The notes: generated from the sequence alone by a model not told the origin. Positions 1 through 8,672 are shown, counted from the stretch's first letter. The stretch: 64,000 nucleotides of DNA from Spirochaetales bacterium (GCA_017614375.1 JAGABZ010000013.1:200414-264413); one strand, 5' to 3'. Made by a program: numbers and translations.

Positions 1-1
1 G

Positions 2-967
2 GGCAGGCAGTTCTCCTCCGCCCATGAGGCCATCCGGACCCTCCGCGCCGAAACAGGGGCGATTGACCAGGACCTGCCTGGGTTCGTGATTGCCGAAAAC
101 GGCAAACCGGTGGGGCCGGTTCTCGACGGGGACAGCTTCATCCTGTTCAACTTCCGCGGAGACCGGGCAATCGAGATTTCCCGCGCCTTTGACGAAAAAG
201 GTCTGGACACCTTCGACCGCGGCAGGATTCCCGACGTGATGTACGCCGGAATGATGGAGTATGACGGCGATCTGCACATCCCCTCGAGGTACCTTGTCCA
301 GCCTCCGGCCATCGACAGGACCCTGGCCGAGTATCTGTGCGCCACCGGATTGAGGCAGTTCTCAATCTCGGAAACCCAGAAGTTCGGGCACGTGACCTAC
401 TTCTTCAACGGAAACAAATCCGGCAAGTTCGACGGCAACCTCGAGCAGTACGTCGAAATCCCGTCGGACATCGTTCCGTTCGAACAGCGCCCCTGGATGA
501 AGTGCGCCGAGATTGCCGACCGGTTGATTGCCGAGATTGAGAGCGGGAAGTGGGACTTCTTCAAGCTCAACTTCCCCAACGGCGATATGGTGGGACACAC
601 GGGAGTATTCCAGGCGGTCGTATGCTCGATGGAGGCGATGGATATCCAGATCGGAAGAATCGCCAGGGCGGTGGAAAAGGCCGGAGGAATTCTCCTGATA
701 ACGGCGGACCACGGAAACTCGGATGACATGTACGAGCACACCAAGACCGGAGAGGTCAAGAAAAAGGCCGACGGAACGCCCTGCGCCAAGACGAGCCACT
801 CTCTCAACCCCGTCCCGTTCATCGTCTACGACCCGTGCTATGCCGGTGAGTATGACAGGGAACTGAACAAGGGTCTGGGAATCACTTCGGTGGCCGCGAC
901 GTGCATGGAAATGCTCGGGTACATAGCCCCCGACTTCTACGATAAGTCGATAGTCAACTTCAACTGA
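2..967 (+). CDS. gpmI: 2,3-bisphosphoglycerate-independent phosphoglycerate mutase, C-terminal part
   Basis: Interconverts 3- and 2-phosphoglycerate in cytosolic glycolysis and gluconeogenesis with two metal ions. The frame is open to the left edge, so the N-terminal part with the catalytic Ser is outside; about 321 residues are visible. Seen are FNFRGDRAIEI (substrate site), the metal-binding blocks NFPNGDMVGHTG and ITADHGNSDDM, and the late His of TSHSLNPVPF, in the order known for this alkaline-phosphatase-fold family. The in-frame GTG at 86 is not the start, because family-like sequence (SAHEAIRTLRAET) continues upstream. It converges on mtnN; the two coding ends overlap by 8 bases and no terminator hairpin separates them. 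Confidence 0.93.
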   Translation, partial: GRQFSSAHEAIRTLRAETGAIDQDLPGFVIAENGKPVGPVLDGDSFILFNFRGDRAIEISRAFDEKGLDTFDRGRIPDVMYAGMMEYDGDLHIPSRYLVQPPAIDRTLAEYLCATGLRQFSISETQKFGHVTYFFNGNKSGKFDGNLEQYVEIPSDIVPFEQRPWMKCAEIADRLIAEIESGKWDFFKLNFPNGDMVGHTGVFQAVVCSMEAMDIQIGRIARAVEKAGGILLITADHGNSDDMYEHTKTGEVKKKADGTPCAKTSHSLNPVPFIVYDPCYAGEYDRELNKGLGITSVAATCMEMLGYIAPDFYDKSIVNFN

Positions 968-1679
968 GAGACTCTATGAACGAGACGATGATTCTTGCCG
1001 AGTGCAGGGCCGTCTCGTTCTCGAATCTGGCGAACGAATCGGTCGCCTGACCGTCGGCCTTGTCCGATATCACCCTCAGTACGGTGAACGGGACTCCGGC
1101 GCCCTGGGCGGTCTGGGCTATGGCCGCGCTTTCCATCTCCACGGCGAGCGCGTGAAAGAGGCTGTGGATTTCCGCCTTCAGCGAGGCGTCTGCAACGAAT
1201 ACATCGCCGGTGGCGACGATTCCGGGCTTGACCTTATCCGGACCGATGATGTCCCCCGCGGCCTTTTCCAGCGCCCGAACCAAAGCCGGATCGGGAGTAT
1301 AGACCGTCGGTTTGTCCTTTGAGATACCTGTGCACATGTAGCCTTTGGGGTATCCTCCTGCGGTGACGTCGAAGTCATGCTGAACCAGCCCGGTGGCAAC
1401 GACCGCATCGGCGATTTCCACCTCGGGGCCGGCCCCGCCGGCGATACCGGTGCTTATGATCAGGTCGACGGGAAACCGGTCAATCAACAGCTGGGTGCAG
1501 CGGGCGGCGTTTACCTTTCCGATTCCGCAGCGGACAGCCGTGACGGTCTTTGTGCCGAGCCGGCCGGTGGTAAAGGTGTAGCCGTAGTGTTCCCCGGTCC
1601 GTTTGGAGGAGAGCTTCTCAAGCAGGTGCGCGATTTCCTTGTCCATGGCGCCGATCACGCCGATGTGCTCACATTTCAT
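960..1679 (-). CDS. mtnN: 5'-methylthioadenosine/S-adenosylhomocysteine nucleosidase
   Basis: Hydrolyses S-adenosylhomocysteine and methylthioadenosine to adenine plus the ribosyl thiol, giving the LuxS substrate S-ribosylhomocysteine. The 239-residue protein has the family start IGAMDKEI (catalytic Glu15), the purine-pocket segment AVEMESAA (Glu181, Glu183) and ISDKAD (catalytic Asp206). The ATG at 1679 is chosen because it begins at the family N terminus. The frame extends another 44 codons upstream, but that part is non-family sequence inside luxS. It overlaps luxS by 11 bases and is the last gene of the pth-GH13-symporter-membrane protein-luxS-mtnN operon. Confidence 0.95.
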   Translation of the reverse strand: MKCEHIGVIGAMDKEIAHLLEKLSSKRTGEHYGYTFTTGRLGTKTVTAVRCGIGKVNAARCTQLLIDRFPVDLIISTGIAGGAGPEVEIADAVVATGLVQHDFDVTAGGYPKGYMCTGISKDKPTVYTPDPALVRALEKAAGDIIGPDKVKPGIVATGDVFVADASLKAEIHSLFHALAVEMESAAIAQTAQGAGVPFTVLRVISDKADGQATDSFARFENETALHSARIIVSFIESLS

Positions 1680-2142
1680 AGTCAAGTTTCTCCTCGGTCC
1701 AATCCTCAAGGATTGCCGCCATCTTTGAAGCGGTCCTTCGCGCCGATTCCAGGTCATGGTCCAGATAGTTTCCGCATTCCGGGCGGGTGGCTCCGGGTAT
1801 CGGCCCGTCAAAACAGGCGATAAACGCCATCGCTTCCCGAACCAGTGCTATGGCTTCCTTTTTCCCGACGGTGTCCCGCAGAAGAAGGTAAAATCCTGTT
1901 CTGCATCCCATCGGACCGCAGTAGACCACATCGTCCCTAAAGCGGCTGTTTCTCACATAGGTGGCAAACAGGTGCTCGATTGTGTGGGCCTCGCCCGTAT
2001 TGAGATAATCCCCCGCGTTGGGGCGCTTCATCCTGACATCATACGTAATCACGTCTTTGTCAATCCTGGAGACATAGAGCCCCTCGGTCAGCCTGTCGTG
2101 GTTTACACAGAAGCTCGCTATCCTTTCCATTTTCCGTGTCAT
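1669..2142 (-). CDS. luxS: S-ribosylhomocysteine lyase (AI-2 synthase)
   Basis: Cleaves S-ribosylhomocysteine to homocysteine and DPD, the AI-2 precursor, completing the activated methyl cycle with the adjacent mtnN. The 157-residue length is normal. The zinc ligands are visible as HTIEHL (His53, His57) and PECGNY (Cys123), and the catalytic Cys is Cys80 in GCRTGFY. The ATG at 2142 overlaps the upstream stop codon as ATGA, suggesting coupled translation. A second ATG at 2130 begins MERIASF, the usual family start, and is an equally plausible initiation site. No strong ribosome-binding site decides between them. Confidence 0.95.
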   Translation of the reverse strand: MTRKMERIASFCVNHDRLTEGLYVSRIDKDVITYDVRMKRPNAGDYLNTGEAHTIEHLFATYVRNSRFRDDVVYCGPMGCRTGFYLLLRDTVGKKEAIALVREAMAFIACFDGPIPGATRPECGNYLDHDLESARRTASKMAAILEDWTEEKLDYEM

Positions 2143-2915
2143 ATGGGTTCGGAGGCGATGATTTCGGACATGCCCATGCTACGGTTACCCCTGCGGATCA
2201 TAACGGTCAGGAAAATCTCACAGGCGGTGAAGATGACCAGCCCGATGTACAGCGGGGCGGCGGATGAGAACATCGAGAGCATGAAGTCTCCGACGGTCAG
2301 GCCCAGGAGGGCAACCTGTTTCCCGATATTGTAGGTGTGCAGGTTGGTCAGGATTCCCGCGGCGAAACTCACGACGGCGGTGGAGAAGAGGATTATGATC
2401 AGCATCCTGTATACGGCTATGTGCCTGATGTCCGCCGCATCGGAAATTCTCGGCCCGAAGGCCATCACCAGCACGACTCCGACGATGCCGGCGAGGATGT
2501 AGTGGTTGACCGAGATCAGGCTTCTGGAGAGAAAGGTGAAGCTCAGTCCGCAGAACATGACCAGCGACAGAAGCAGCGAGAACAGAAACAGCGCCGCCAG
2601 GACATCGCTGCTTATAAGCTCGGCGTGCGAGTATTCGGCGTAGTAGGAAAAGATTCTGATGTTCTCAAGCGAAGTGGACAGCAGCAGGAACGGCGCGATA
2701 CTCAGCTCGACCATGCCCGTCTTTCTCAGGCCGAAGAAAAGAATCACCGAAAACAGGAGGTTCGCCGTCGTCTGGACGGAGCACGGTATGCTTCTGGTTA
2801 CCATCGGACGCATCGTCTCGCCCTCGGAGATTCCCAGAACGAGGATGCTGAAGATGACCAGTGAAATCAGGATCTGGGCTATGAGCAGGGCGTACCGGGC
2901 CGCCTTTGAGTTCAT
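2139..2915 (-). CDS. Eight-helix membrane protein of unknown function
   Basis: A 258-residue, very hydrophobic protein with about eight predicted membrane helices, starting at MNSKAARYALLIAQ and ending in a short charged tail after the last helix. I do not recognise the family and saw no catalytic motif. The ATG at 2915 overlaps the stop of the upstream symporter gene by four bases (ATGA), and its own stop overlaps luxS the same way. It is therefore translated as part of one operon and may work with the symporter, for example as an accessory or sensor; that is inference from position only. An upstream extension of the frame lies inside the symporter gene and is arginine-rich shadow sequence. 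Confidence 0.75.
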   Translation of the reverse strand: MNSKAARYALLIAQILISLVIFSILVLGISEGETMRPMVTRSIPCSVQTTANLLFSVILFFGLRKTGMVELSIAPFLLLSTSLENIRIFSYYAEYSHAELISSDVLAALFLFSLLLSLVMFCGLSFTFLSRSLISVNHYILAGIVGVVLVMAFGPRISDAADIRHIAVYRMLIIILFSTAVVSFAAGILTNLHTYNIGKQVALLGLTVGDFMLSMFSSAAPLYIGLVIFTACEIFLTVMIRRGNRSMGMSEIIASEPI

Positions 2916-4168
2916 AGGGTCTCCTTGAACGAAACGGGAACCACTGCCTCGATTGCGCGGCCGGCGACGTTGGTCCCCAGTGAGCAGAGAACCATGTCGA
3001 TAAGGACCCCGGCGCCGTTTACTATGGGAAGGACGGCAATCATCAGAACCTCGAGGCCGCCGAGGTCGATGCCCATCATCCTGGCTCCGATGACCGTGAC
3101 GAAGATTGTCTCGTAACCCAGGTTCAGCGCGCTGGCCATGCTCGTGAGGGTGCATACCCCGGCAATCATGGCGATTGTGCCGAAGTTGAGGACGTCAAGA
3201 TGCGCACGGGTGCACAGGGCGCAGAGGCAGATGGTCGAGATCATCGCCGTGCCGCCGCGGGTAAAGAACGTGCCGAAGGGAAGAGTGGTGCTTACGACCC
3301 TCTTCTGGACTCCGTTGTTGCGTCTGCACAGGTGGTAGTTCCCCGTCAGCGAAAGGAGCATGTTCCCCGAGAAAAGTCCGAGTCCCGCCTGGGAAATGGT
3401 CCTGAAGACAAGCCTGTACGGATTGCCTTTGAATCCGGTGAAGATGCAGTAGAGCAGGGGAATGACGGCTCCCACGGCTACCGCGACGGCAATTCCGATG
3501 GTAATCAGGAAATTCGGGATATCGAGCAGGCCGGAGGCGAGGACCTCTTTGAACCAATAGGCGCTGAAAAAGAGGATGAAGACCCAGCAGAGGTTCGACA
3601 TCAGCCTGGAGAGCCTGAACATCACTTCCGAAAAGGAGTTCGTCACCGCGTAGGCCGGCTTTATCGCGTCGTGGTCCGGCTTCATCGCGAATCCGAAGAC
3701 AAAGGCGGTGAAGGCCGCCGGCAGAAGGAAATCCTGGGAAATCAGCAGGTTCTGAAGCGGGGTGTTGGACAGCGGGTTGTAGTAGGCGGCCGCGTCGGAG
3801 AGGTTGGAACTGAACACGTCTGCCAGGGAGGCGGAGGTCGTGTAGCTGCCCGAAGCGGTCATCGGGAAGTCGCAGGGGAAATACCTGAAGGCCAGGCCGG
3901 CCAGCAGCGACAGGGCCAGGGAGGTGAAGATGCTCCAGGCACTTCCGACGAGGTATACCGGGCCGATCAGCCCCTTTTCCTGCCTCAAAGATGCCGTCGC
4001 GGCAAACAGTGTGACGAAGGTCAGCGGAATCAGGATGAACGTCCCGATGTTGAGAAGTATGCTGCAGGCGTTGCCGACTATGATGTCAAACTGTCCGGAG
4101 TTCCCGAACAGCACAGCCGCCGTAAAACCTATGATTGCGGCCAAAAGACCGGAAAACCAAGTTTTCAT
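2912..4168 (-). CDS. Dicarboxylate/amino acid:cation symporter (DAACS/SDF family)
   Basis: Probable inner-membrane cation-coupled symporter for an acidic amino acid or dicarboxylate. The 418-residue protein has the hydrophobic pattern of the glutamate-transporter fold. Features seen are an early FILIPLTFVTLFAATASL segment, a Ser/Gly/Thr-rich loop (TLPFGTFFTRGGTAMIS) at the place of the hairpin loop and substrate site, and a late NGAGVLIDMVLCSLGTNVAG segment resembling the last substrate-binding helix. It diverges from GltP/DctA: the canonical NMDG-type motif is not evident, so the substrate cannot be assigned. It lies 26 bases after the GH13 gene and overlaps the next gene by four bases. Confidence 0.82.
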   Translation of the reverse strand: MKTWFSGLLAAIIGFTAAVLFGNSGQFDIIVGNACSILLNIGTFILIPLTFVTLFAATASLRQEKGLIGPVYLVGSAWSIFTSLALSLLAGLAFRYFPCDFPMTASGSYTTSASLADVFSSNLSDAAAYYNPLSNTPLQNLLISQDFLLPAAFTAFVFGFAMKPDHDAIKPAYAVTNSFSEVMFRLSRLMSNLCWVFILFFSAYWFKEVLASGLLDIPNFLITIGIAVAVAVGAVIPLLYCIFTGFKGNPYRLVFRTISQAGLGLFSGNMLLSLTGNYHLCRRNNGVQKRVVSTTLPFGTFFTRGGTAMISTICLCALCTRAHLDVLNFGTIAMIAGVCTLTSMASALNLGYETIFVTVIGARMMGIDLGGLEVLMIAVLPIVNGAGVLIDMVLCSLGTNVAGRAIEAVVPVSFKETL

Positions 4169-4194
4169 CGTTCAAATCTCCATCGGCCCCGCGG

Positions 4195-7100
4195 TCAGTC
4201 CTCTCTGCGGAGGTTGTCCATGAGGTACTGTGAATTATGGACTTTTTCAAGCCACATTGCAAACTCCTTTTCGTACGCGGCGTTGAAGACGCGTCCCCCG
4301 AGGGCCCTGAAAAGCGCCTTTCCGGCCAGGTCCGCCACGACGCAGGGCATGAACGCCTCGTCCCTGAACCAGAGCTTTCCGTCCCACGCGTTTTCCCCGC
4401 AGAGGACCCGGAAGTTCCGGTTTCCGAGCAAGTCCCTGACGCCTGCCCCTGTCCGGGCGGCGTATACGATCAGCGCGGCGAGGTTCACCGAGAAAGCGTC
4501 GGTTTCCAGGCAGCCTGAGAGCATCGAGGCCCGGGCCGCAGCCAGGGCGGAGTCGAAACTGTCGAACCTGCCGACGGCCTGGAGGACCAGAACCGCCGTC
4601 AGGATGTTGGAGCGGTTGCCCTTGAGAGCGGCGCTGATGCGGAAGAACTCCTTGGACAGAACACGCGAAACGCAGCGGACAAACTGCGCCGCGGGAATCC
4701 TCCTATCGGAATCGGGGTTGAGCCCGACCGTCACCAGGCGGTCCCGCAGACCGTCGGACGCGCGGCAGAACTGCTCGTACGCCGCGGTGAGTCTTTCGAT
4801 TCCCGCCCCGGTCGGCCTGCCGGCGAGCACCGAGCCTGCCGCCGGGGTGTTGAGTCCCTCCCGGAGGGCGCGGACCGCTTCAAAGAACGGGGAGAGCAGA
4901 CTGCGGTTGATTACCGCGTCGAAGTCCTCCACCGGTTCGGTGCATCCGTGCGAAGCATACAGCGAAGCCAGTGTCCCGGTGGTATCCCCGACGACCCGGA
5001 TGTCGGTAAAGACCCTGGTGGCAAAGCCGTCCAGCCTGATTTCCAGACCCGAATCAATCAGCTGCCACAGCGGTATGATGTACGCCGCTGAGGTTCCGAA
5101 CTGCCTGAATACGACATAGTTTCCGCGGTCCCCGGATTCGACGGCCAGGGCCTGGGCCAGAGATACGGTCCTGACTTCGCGGCTTCCGTCGGGAAGTCTG
5201 GTCAGTTTCGGTGCGCTGAAGCGGATACGGCCCCGGGCCCTTTCATATGCGTTGTTGTAAAGCACCAGGTTCCGGTTGTACCCGTCACCGTTGGTATAGG
5301 CATAGACGCTCTGGCAGACCGCGCCGCCGTCATCGACCAGGTCGAACAGCTGGAAGTGCTCGCAGCCGGAGAACAGATGCCTGTGCTTGAGTACCGGGAA
5401 GATCTCGCGGCGGTGACGGTCGATCAGGCCGTAGTCGGGGGATTCGTCCCTGTAGGCCCGTGTGTACTCCATCCCGTATTTCTCCCGCAGGCCTTCAATC
5501 TGTCCGTGACCGAACATCGGCAGCCCGGGGAGGGTCGCCATGACGGTACAGACACCGAAGTACTTGTCCCCGGTTCCGAACTGGACCGCGGCGGGCTCCT
5601 CGTCGGGGTTGTTCATGAAGTTGACGTAGCGCTTGAGAATCTCCGGGTCGAAGACGATGGTCTTTTTGATCATGTTGCGGTACTGCTCGTTGTCCTCGTT
5701 CTTGAGCATGTTCATAAAGGCACTGTTGTAGACGCGGTGCATGCCCAGGGTGCGGACAAAGTAGCTTTCCATCATCCAGAACGCCTCAGCCAGCAGGAGG
5801 GTGTCCGGGGCCTCGACGGCGACCCGGTCGACGACCTCCCTCCAGAACTCCACCGGCAGGGCCCGGGCGAAGTCGGCGTCGCTCATCTGGTAGAGCGCCC
5901 GGCCGGCAATCTCGGCTTTGGACCCGATCTGGGGATACCAGAGCCTGCGTATGTGCTTCCGGGCCAGGGTCATGGCGGCGTCGAAGCGGATGATCTTGAA
6001 ATTCCTGGCGACTTCGATGATCTGGCGGATGACAGCCTCCCGGGTATCTTTGTTCAGATAATCCAGCTGGGCTGTGTCATTCCAGGGCATCGATGTCCCG
6101 TCGTTTCCGTGGAAGACGAACCGGGTCCTGCCGTTGCGCCTGTCATGGTGCATGAAGACGGTCGAGGCGTCGGTCCGTGTGTAGTAATGGTCCTCGAGCT
6201 TGATCTCGATGTCCGGATCGTCGGAGAGGTCCGGACCGTTGAACGTGTAGTTGGGATAGGGGGAGAAGTCCTGGCTGATGAAGTAGTCGATGTGGTCCTT
6301 CATCCAGTCGGAATCCAGTCCGGTGTGGTTGGGAACCATGTCGCTGGCCAGTCTGATGCCCCTGGCCGTGCAGCGGCCGCGCAGATTCTCAAGCGCTCCC
6401 CATCCGCCCAGGTCCGAGGCGATTCTGTAGCCGCGCAGGGAATAGGCGGATGCCGCGGCCTCGGGGTTGCCGCAGAGATTCTTGATCTTTCTCGATGCGG
6501 CGCTGCGCTCCCAGAGCCCGATCAGCCACAGGGCATTGAAGCCCTCGCTGCGCAGGTTGTCCAGTTCCTCGTCGGGAATTGCGTCGAGGGTGTTCACCGG
6601 CCGGCCGTATTTGGCCGACAGCTGGTTGAGCCACACCAGGGTATTCTTGGCCATCATCACCACGTTCGGCATCCACTGGCTGTCGTCGGAGAACGACTCT
6701 GTCTCCTCGTACGACAGACCGGCGGAGGGGTCCTCGGCCGGTCCGGGGCCGAAAAAGCGCGGGGAATAGTCCTCGCGGAGGGTTCCTTCGGCCTTGCCCA
6801 GAAGGTTGAGGATTCTTACGTCGAGCATCGCTGCCCAGCGGACCCTGACGAATGCCAGCTGCTCGGCCAGGCTGTCGGGGTGTTTTCTGCCCGGCTCGGT
6901 CAGCAGCTCGTAGAAATCCTGACCGTCAATCGTCCTGCCTGTGCCGCGAATCAGTTGCAGCGCCGCAAAAGCCTGTTTGGGAGGGGCGTTCTCGGTGCGC
7001 AGAATCAGCGAGCCCAGGGCCTTTTTCATCGCCGGATTGGCAATCATCGCCTGAAGGACGCAGAAGTCCCTCGCCTCATATGGCTGTCCGTCTTCCGGGG

Positions 7101-7428
7101 CTTCGGCGGCGGGGTATTCGGCATCCAGCCATTTCAGTGACTTGTCCAGTGCGGCTTCGGTCTGCGAAAGCCTGCCGGTGCGCTCCTCAAGTCCGGGGTC
7201 GAGTTCGCGGCAGTACCAGCCGACTACGGCGTCCATGGCTATGTGCATCACGGCGCAGGCCATCAGACTGCCTTCGTTCCAGCCCTCTTCAGCAGGTCCG
7301 CTCAGGGCAACTTTGCGGGCCTGAAGCAGGAGATCAAGGACGTTGTCGGCGCAAAAGAGACTGCCCTGCAGTCCGATTTCCTTTCTTGTGATGCGGTTGA
7401 TTCTCATTTCCCTTATCCGGGGTTCCAT
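4195..7428 (-). CDS. Large alpha-amylase family (GH13) glycosidase
   Basis: A 1077-residue probable cytosolic alpha-glucan-acting enzyme; no signal peptide is seen. A helical N-terminal region of about 250 residues precedes the GH13 barrel. The four GH13 regions are DMVPNHTG (near residue 363), IIRFDAAM (nucleophile Asp483), LLLAEAFW (acid/base Glu548) and FMNNPDE (Asp609). In region IV the usual NHD is NPD, so the substrate-contacting His is Pro. About 300 helical residues follow the barrel. Of two possible starts (GTG 7437, ATG 7428) the ATG is preferred because GGGAG lies 8 bases upstream. The gene follows pth by two bases in the same operon. The reaction (hydrolase or transferase) cannot be told. 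Confidence 0.88.
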   Translation of the reverse strand: MEPRIREMRINRITRKEIGLQGSLFCADNVLDLLLQARKVALSGPAEEGWNEGSLMACAVMHIAMDAVVGWYCRELDPGLEERTGRLSQTEAALDKSLKWLDAEYPAAEAPEDGQPYEARDFCVLQAMIANPAMKKALGSLILRTENAPPKQAFAALQLIRGTGRTIDGQDFYELLTEPGRKHPDSLAEQLAFVRVRWAAMLDVRILNLLGKAEGTLREDYSPRFFGPGPAEDPSAGLSYEETESFSDDSQWMPNVVMMAKNTLVWLNQLSAKYGRPVNTLDAIPDEELDNLRSEGFNALWLIGLWERSAASRKIKNLCGNPEAAASAYSLRGYRIASDLGGWGALENLRGRCTARGIRLASDMVPNHTGLDSDWMKDHIDYFISQDFSPYPNYTFNGPDLSDDPDIEIKLEDHYYTRTDASTVFMHHDRRNGRTRFVFHGNDGTSMPWNDTAQLDYLNKDTREAVIRQIIEVARNFKIIRFDAAMTLARKHIRRLWYPQIGSKAEIAGRALYQMSDADFARALPVEFWREVVDRVAVEAPDTLLLAEAFWMMESYFVRTLGMHRVYNSAFMNMLKNEDNEQYRNMIKKTIVFDPEILKRYVNFMNNPDEEPAAVQFGTGDKYFGVCTVMATLPGLPMFGHGQIEGLREKYGMEYTRAYRDESPDYGLIDRHRREIFPVLKHRHLFSGCEHFQLFDLVDDGGAVCQSVYAYTNGDGYNRNLVLYNNAYERARGRIRFSAPKLTRLPDGSREVRTVSLAQALAVESGDRGNYVVFRQFGTSAAYIIPLWQLIDSGLEIRLDGFATRVFTDIRVVGDTTGTLASLYASHGCTEPVEDFDAVINRSLLSPFFEAVRALREGLNTPAAGSVLAGRPTGAGIERLTAAYEQFCRASDGLRDRLVTVGLNPDSDRRIPAAQFVRCVSRVLSKEFFRISAALKGNRSNILTAVLVLQAVGRFDSFDSALAAARASMLSGCLETDAFSVNLAALIVYAARTGAGVRDLLGNRNFRVLCGENAWDGKLWFRDEAFMPCVVADLAGKALFRALGGRVFNAAYEKEFAMWLEKVHNSQYLMDNLRRED

Positions 7429-7430
7429 AT

Positions 7431-7931
7431 TCACCACTCCCGGGCCAGCTTTACAGCCTGCCCAATCAGATAATCAAGTTGCGTCTCCTCATCCGGGCTG
7501 AAGCGCCCGAGGACGAAGGAGGCCAGGTCCCGGTTGCCCGCCGGCCGCCCGACGCCGAAGCGCAAGCGGCAGAATCCGGGTCCTCCGAGTTCCTTCGCGA
7601 TTGAACGCAGCCCGTTGTGTCCCTTCAGTCCGCCTCCTTTTTTCAGAAGCACCTCTCCGAAGTCCAGCTCGGTGTCGTCGTGAAAAACGAGGATGTCCTC
7701 AATCCCGACTTTGAAAAAGGCGGCGGCTTCCCTGACCGAGATTCCGCTCAGGTTCATGAAGGTCAGCGGCCGGAGATAAATCTCCTCGGCGGTTTTGGCG
7801 AACTGCCCGTGGAAACGGGTCTGCCAGTTTGTGCCTGCGCACATCCTGTCACAGATCGCCCAACCTATGTTGTGCCGCGTTCCCCTGTATTCGGAGCCGG
7901 GGTTTCCGAGAAACACGAAAAGCCTGTTCAT
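7431..7931 (-). CDS. pth: Peptidyl-tRNA hydrolase
   Basis: Releases tRNA from prematurely dropped peptidyl-tRNA in the cytosol; normally essential. The 166-residue protein is somewhat shorter than the usual 180-195, ending soon after the core. Catalytic residues are present: Asn10 in LGNPGSEY, His20 in TRHNIGW, Asn60 in FMNLSG, Asp86 in HDDTELD and Asn106 in GHNGLRS. It is the first gene of a six-gene leftward operon. Its promoter ends 9 bases before the ATG, leaving a leader of only a few bases and no ribosome-binding site. Confidence 0.96.
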   Translation of the reverse strand: MNRLFVFLGNPGSEYRGTRHNIGWAICDRMCAGTNWQTRFHGQFAKTAEEIYLRPLTFMNLSGISVREAAAFFKVGIEDILVFHDDTELDFGEVLLKKGGGLKGHNGLRSIAKELGGPGFCRLRFGVGRPAGNRDLASFVLGRFSPDEETQLDYLIGQAVKLAREW

Positions 7932-7940
7932 TCTCTATAG

Positions 7941-7969
7941 ACTATAGATAGATTTGATGATGTTTACAA
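7941..7969 (-). promoter_or_regulatory. Promoter of the pth-to-mtnN operon
   Basis: On the minus strand TTGTAA, 17 bases, TATAGT, then 9 bases to the pth ATG. The -35 box overlaps the -35 of the rightward DUF4416 promoter on the other strand, so polymerase may bind only one way at a time. Confidence 0.7.
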
Positions 7970-7990
7970 GGTTGGCCGGTGCCGTATAAT
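7963..7990 (+). promoter_or_regulatory. Promoter of DUF4416 gene (leaderless)
   Basis: TTTACA, 16 bases, perfect TATAAT; six bases separate the -10 from the ATG at 7997, so transcription should begin at the start codon itself. The -35 is shared with the divergent pth promoter. Confidence 0.75.
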
Positions 7991-7996
7991 GATGGC

Positions 7997-8557
7997 ATGG
8001 GAAGGGAATCGGAATTCCGGCCTTGTTTGCTGATTACCGGGGTGCTGTCCGTCGTTGACGACCTGACCTCCGTGCTGGCGTCGCTTGAGGACCTGTTCGG
8101 ACCTGTTTCAATCAGGACCGAGCCGGTGCTGTTCGGGTTCACCGACTACTACGACGCGGAGATGGGCCGGCGTCCGATGCGCAGTTTTCTGGTATTTGAG
8201 AACCTCTTCGACCCGGAGAAGCTTGCCTGGGCCAAAAGGCAGACGGATGCCCTGGAGACCGCCTTTTCCCGGGACGGAGGCAGAACCGTCAACCTCGACC
8301 CCGGGCTGCTCAATCCCGGGAGCCTGATTCTGGCCACTACCAAAGCCTCCGCCCACCGGATTCCGCTTAGGGACGGCATCTGGGCGGAGACCACGCTGAT
8401 CTACCGAAGCGGCTCGTACCGGGCGCTGGACTGGACCTATGCCGACTACCGCAGCGAGCAGACCGTCGCCTTTTTCAACTCGCTCCGCCCGGGCCTGCTG
8501 TCACGTCTCAAGGTGCTCTCCGCGGGGCGTTTGTCTGCGGCAGTTTCATCCGAATAA
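7997..8557 (+). CDS. DUF4416 family protein
   Basis: A 186-residue soluble protein resembling DUF4416, a family I know mainly from spirochaetes and some deltaproteobacteria, with no established function. Seen are an N-terminal PCLLITGVLS strand, SFLVFENLFDPEKLAWAKRQT, NLDPGLLNPGSLILATTKASAHRIPL and a C-terminal TYADYRSEQTVAFFNSLR, the conserved blocks as I recall them. The start at 7997 is chosen because it sits seven bases after a perfect -10 box. An in-frame GTG at 7979 lies upstream of the -10 and cannot be on that transcript. No neighbour suggests a role. Confidence 0.8.
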   Translation: MGRESEFRPCLLITGVLSVVDDLTSVLASLEDLFGPVSIRTEPVLFGFTDYYDAEMGRRPMRSFLVFENLFDPEKLAWAKRQTDALETAFSRDGGRTVNLDPGLLNPGSLILATTKASAHRIPLRDGIWAETTLIYRSGSYRALDWTYADYRSEQTVAFFNSLRPGLLSRLKVLSAGRLSAAVSSE

Positions 8558-8574
8558 CAGTTTTTCTACCAAAA

Positions 8575-8625
8575 TTGATGAAAGTTTTCATCAAAACAAC
8601 AGTTATTGTACGCTTTTTGATGAAA
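8575..8625. repeat. Extragenic palindromes built on TTGATGAAA/TTTCATCAA
   Basis: A perfect 20-base palindrome at 8575-8594 (TTGATGAAA, GT, TTTCATCAA) is followed by a further TTGATGAAA at 8617-8625. The same arms recur at 41184-41223. It lies between DUF4416 and the lipoprotein gene and has no T-run on the plus strand that would make a standard terminator. Confidence 0.7.
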
Positions 8626-8672
8626 CGGGAAGTTTTTCTCAGCGAAAAGCCATTCGGCGCGGATAGAGGGGC

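Noticed and set aside
3200-5119. Long open frames opposite real genes (for example 3200-5119 +, 5356-7140 +, 19991-21529 +, 33538-35073 -, 46223-48835 -)
   Set aside because: They are antisense to well-identified genes, have skewed residue composition and no family motif. High GC content and strong codon bias make such shadows common.
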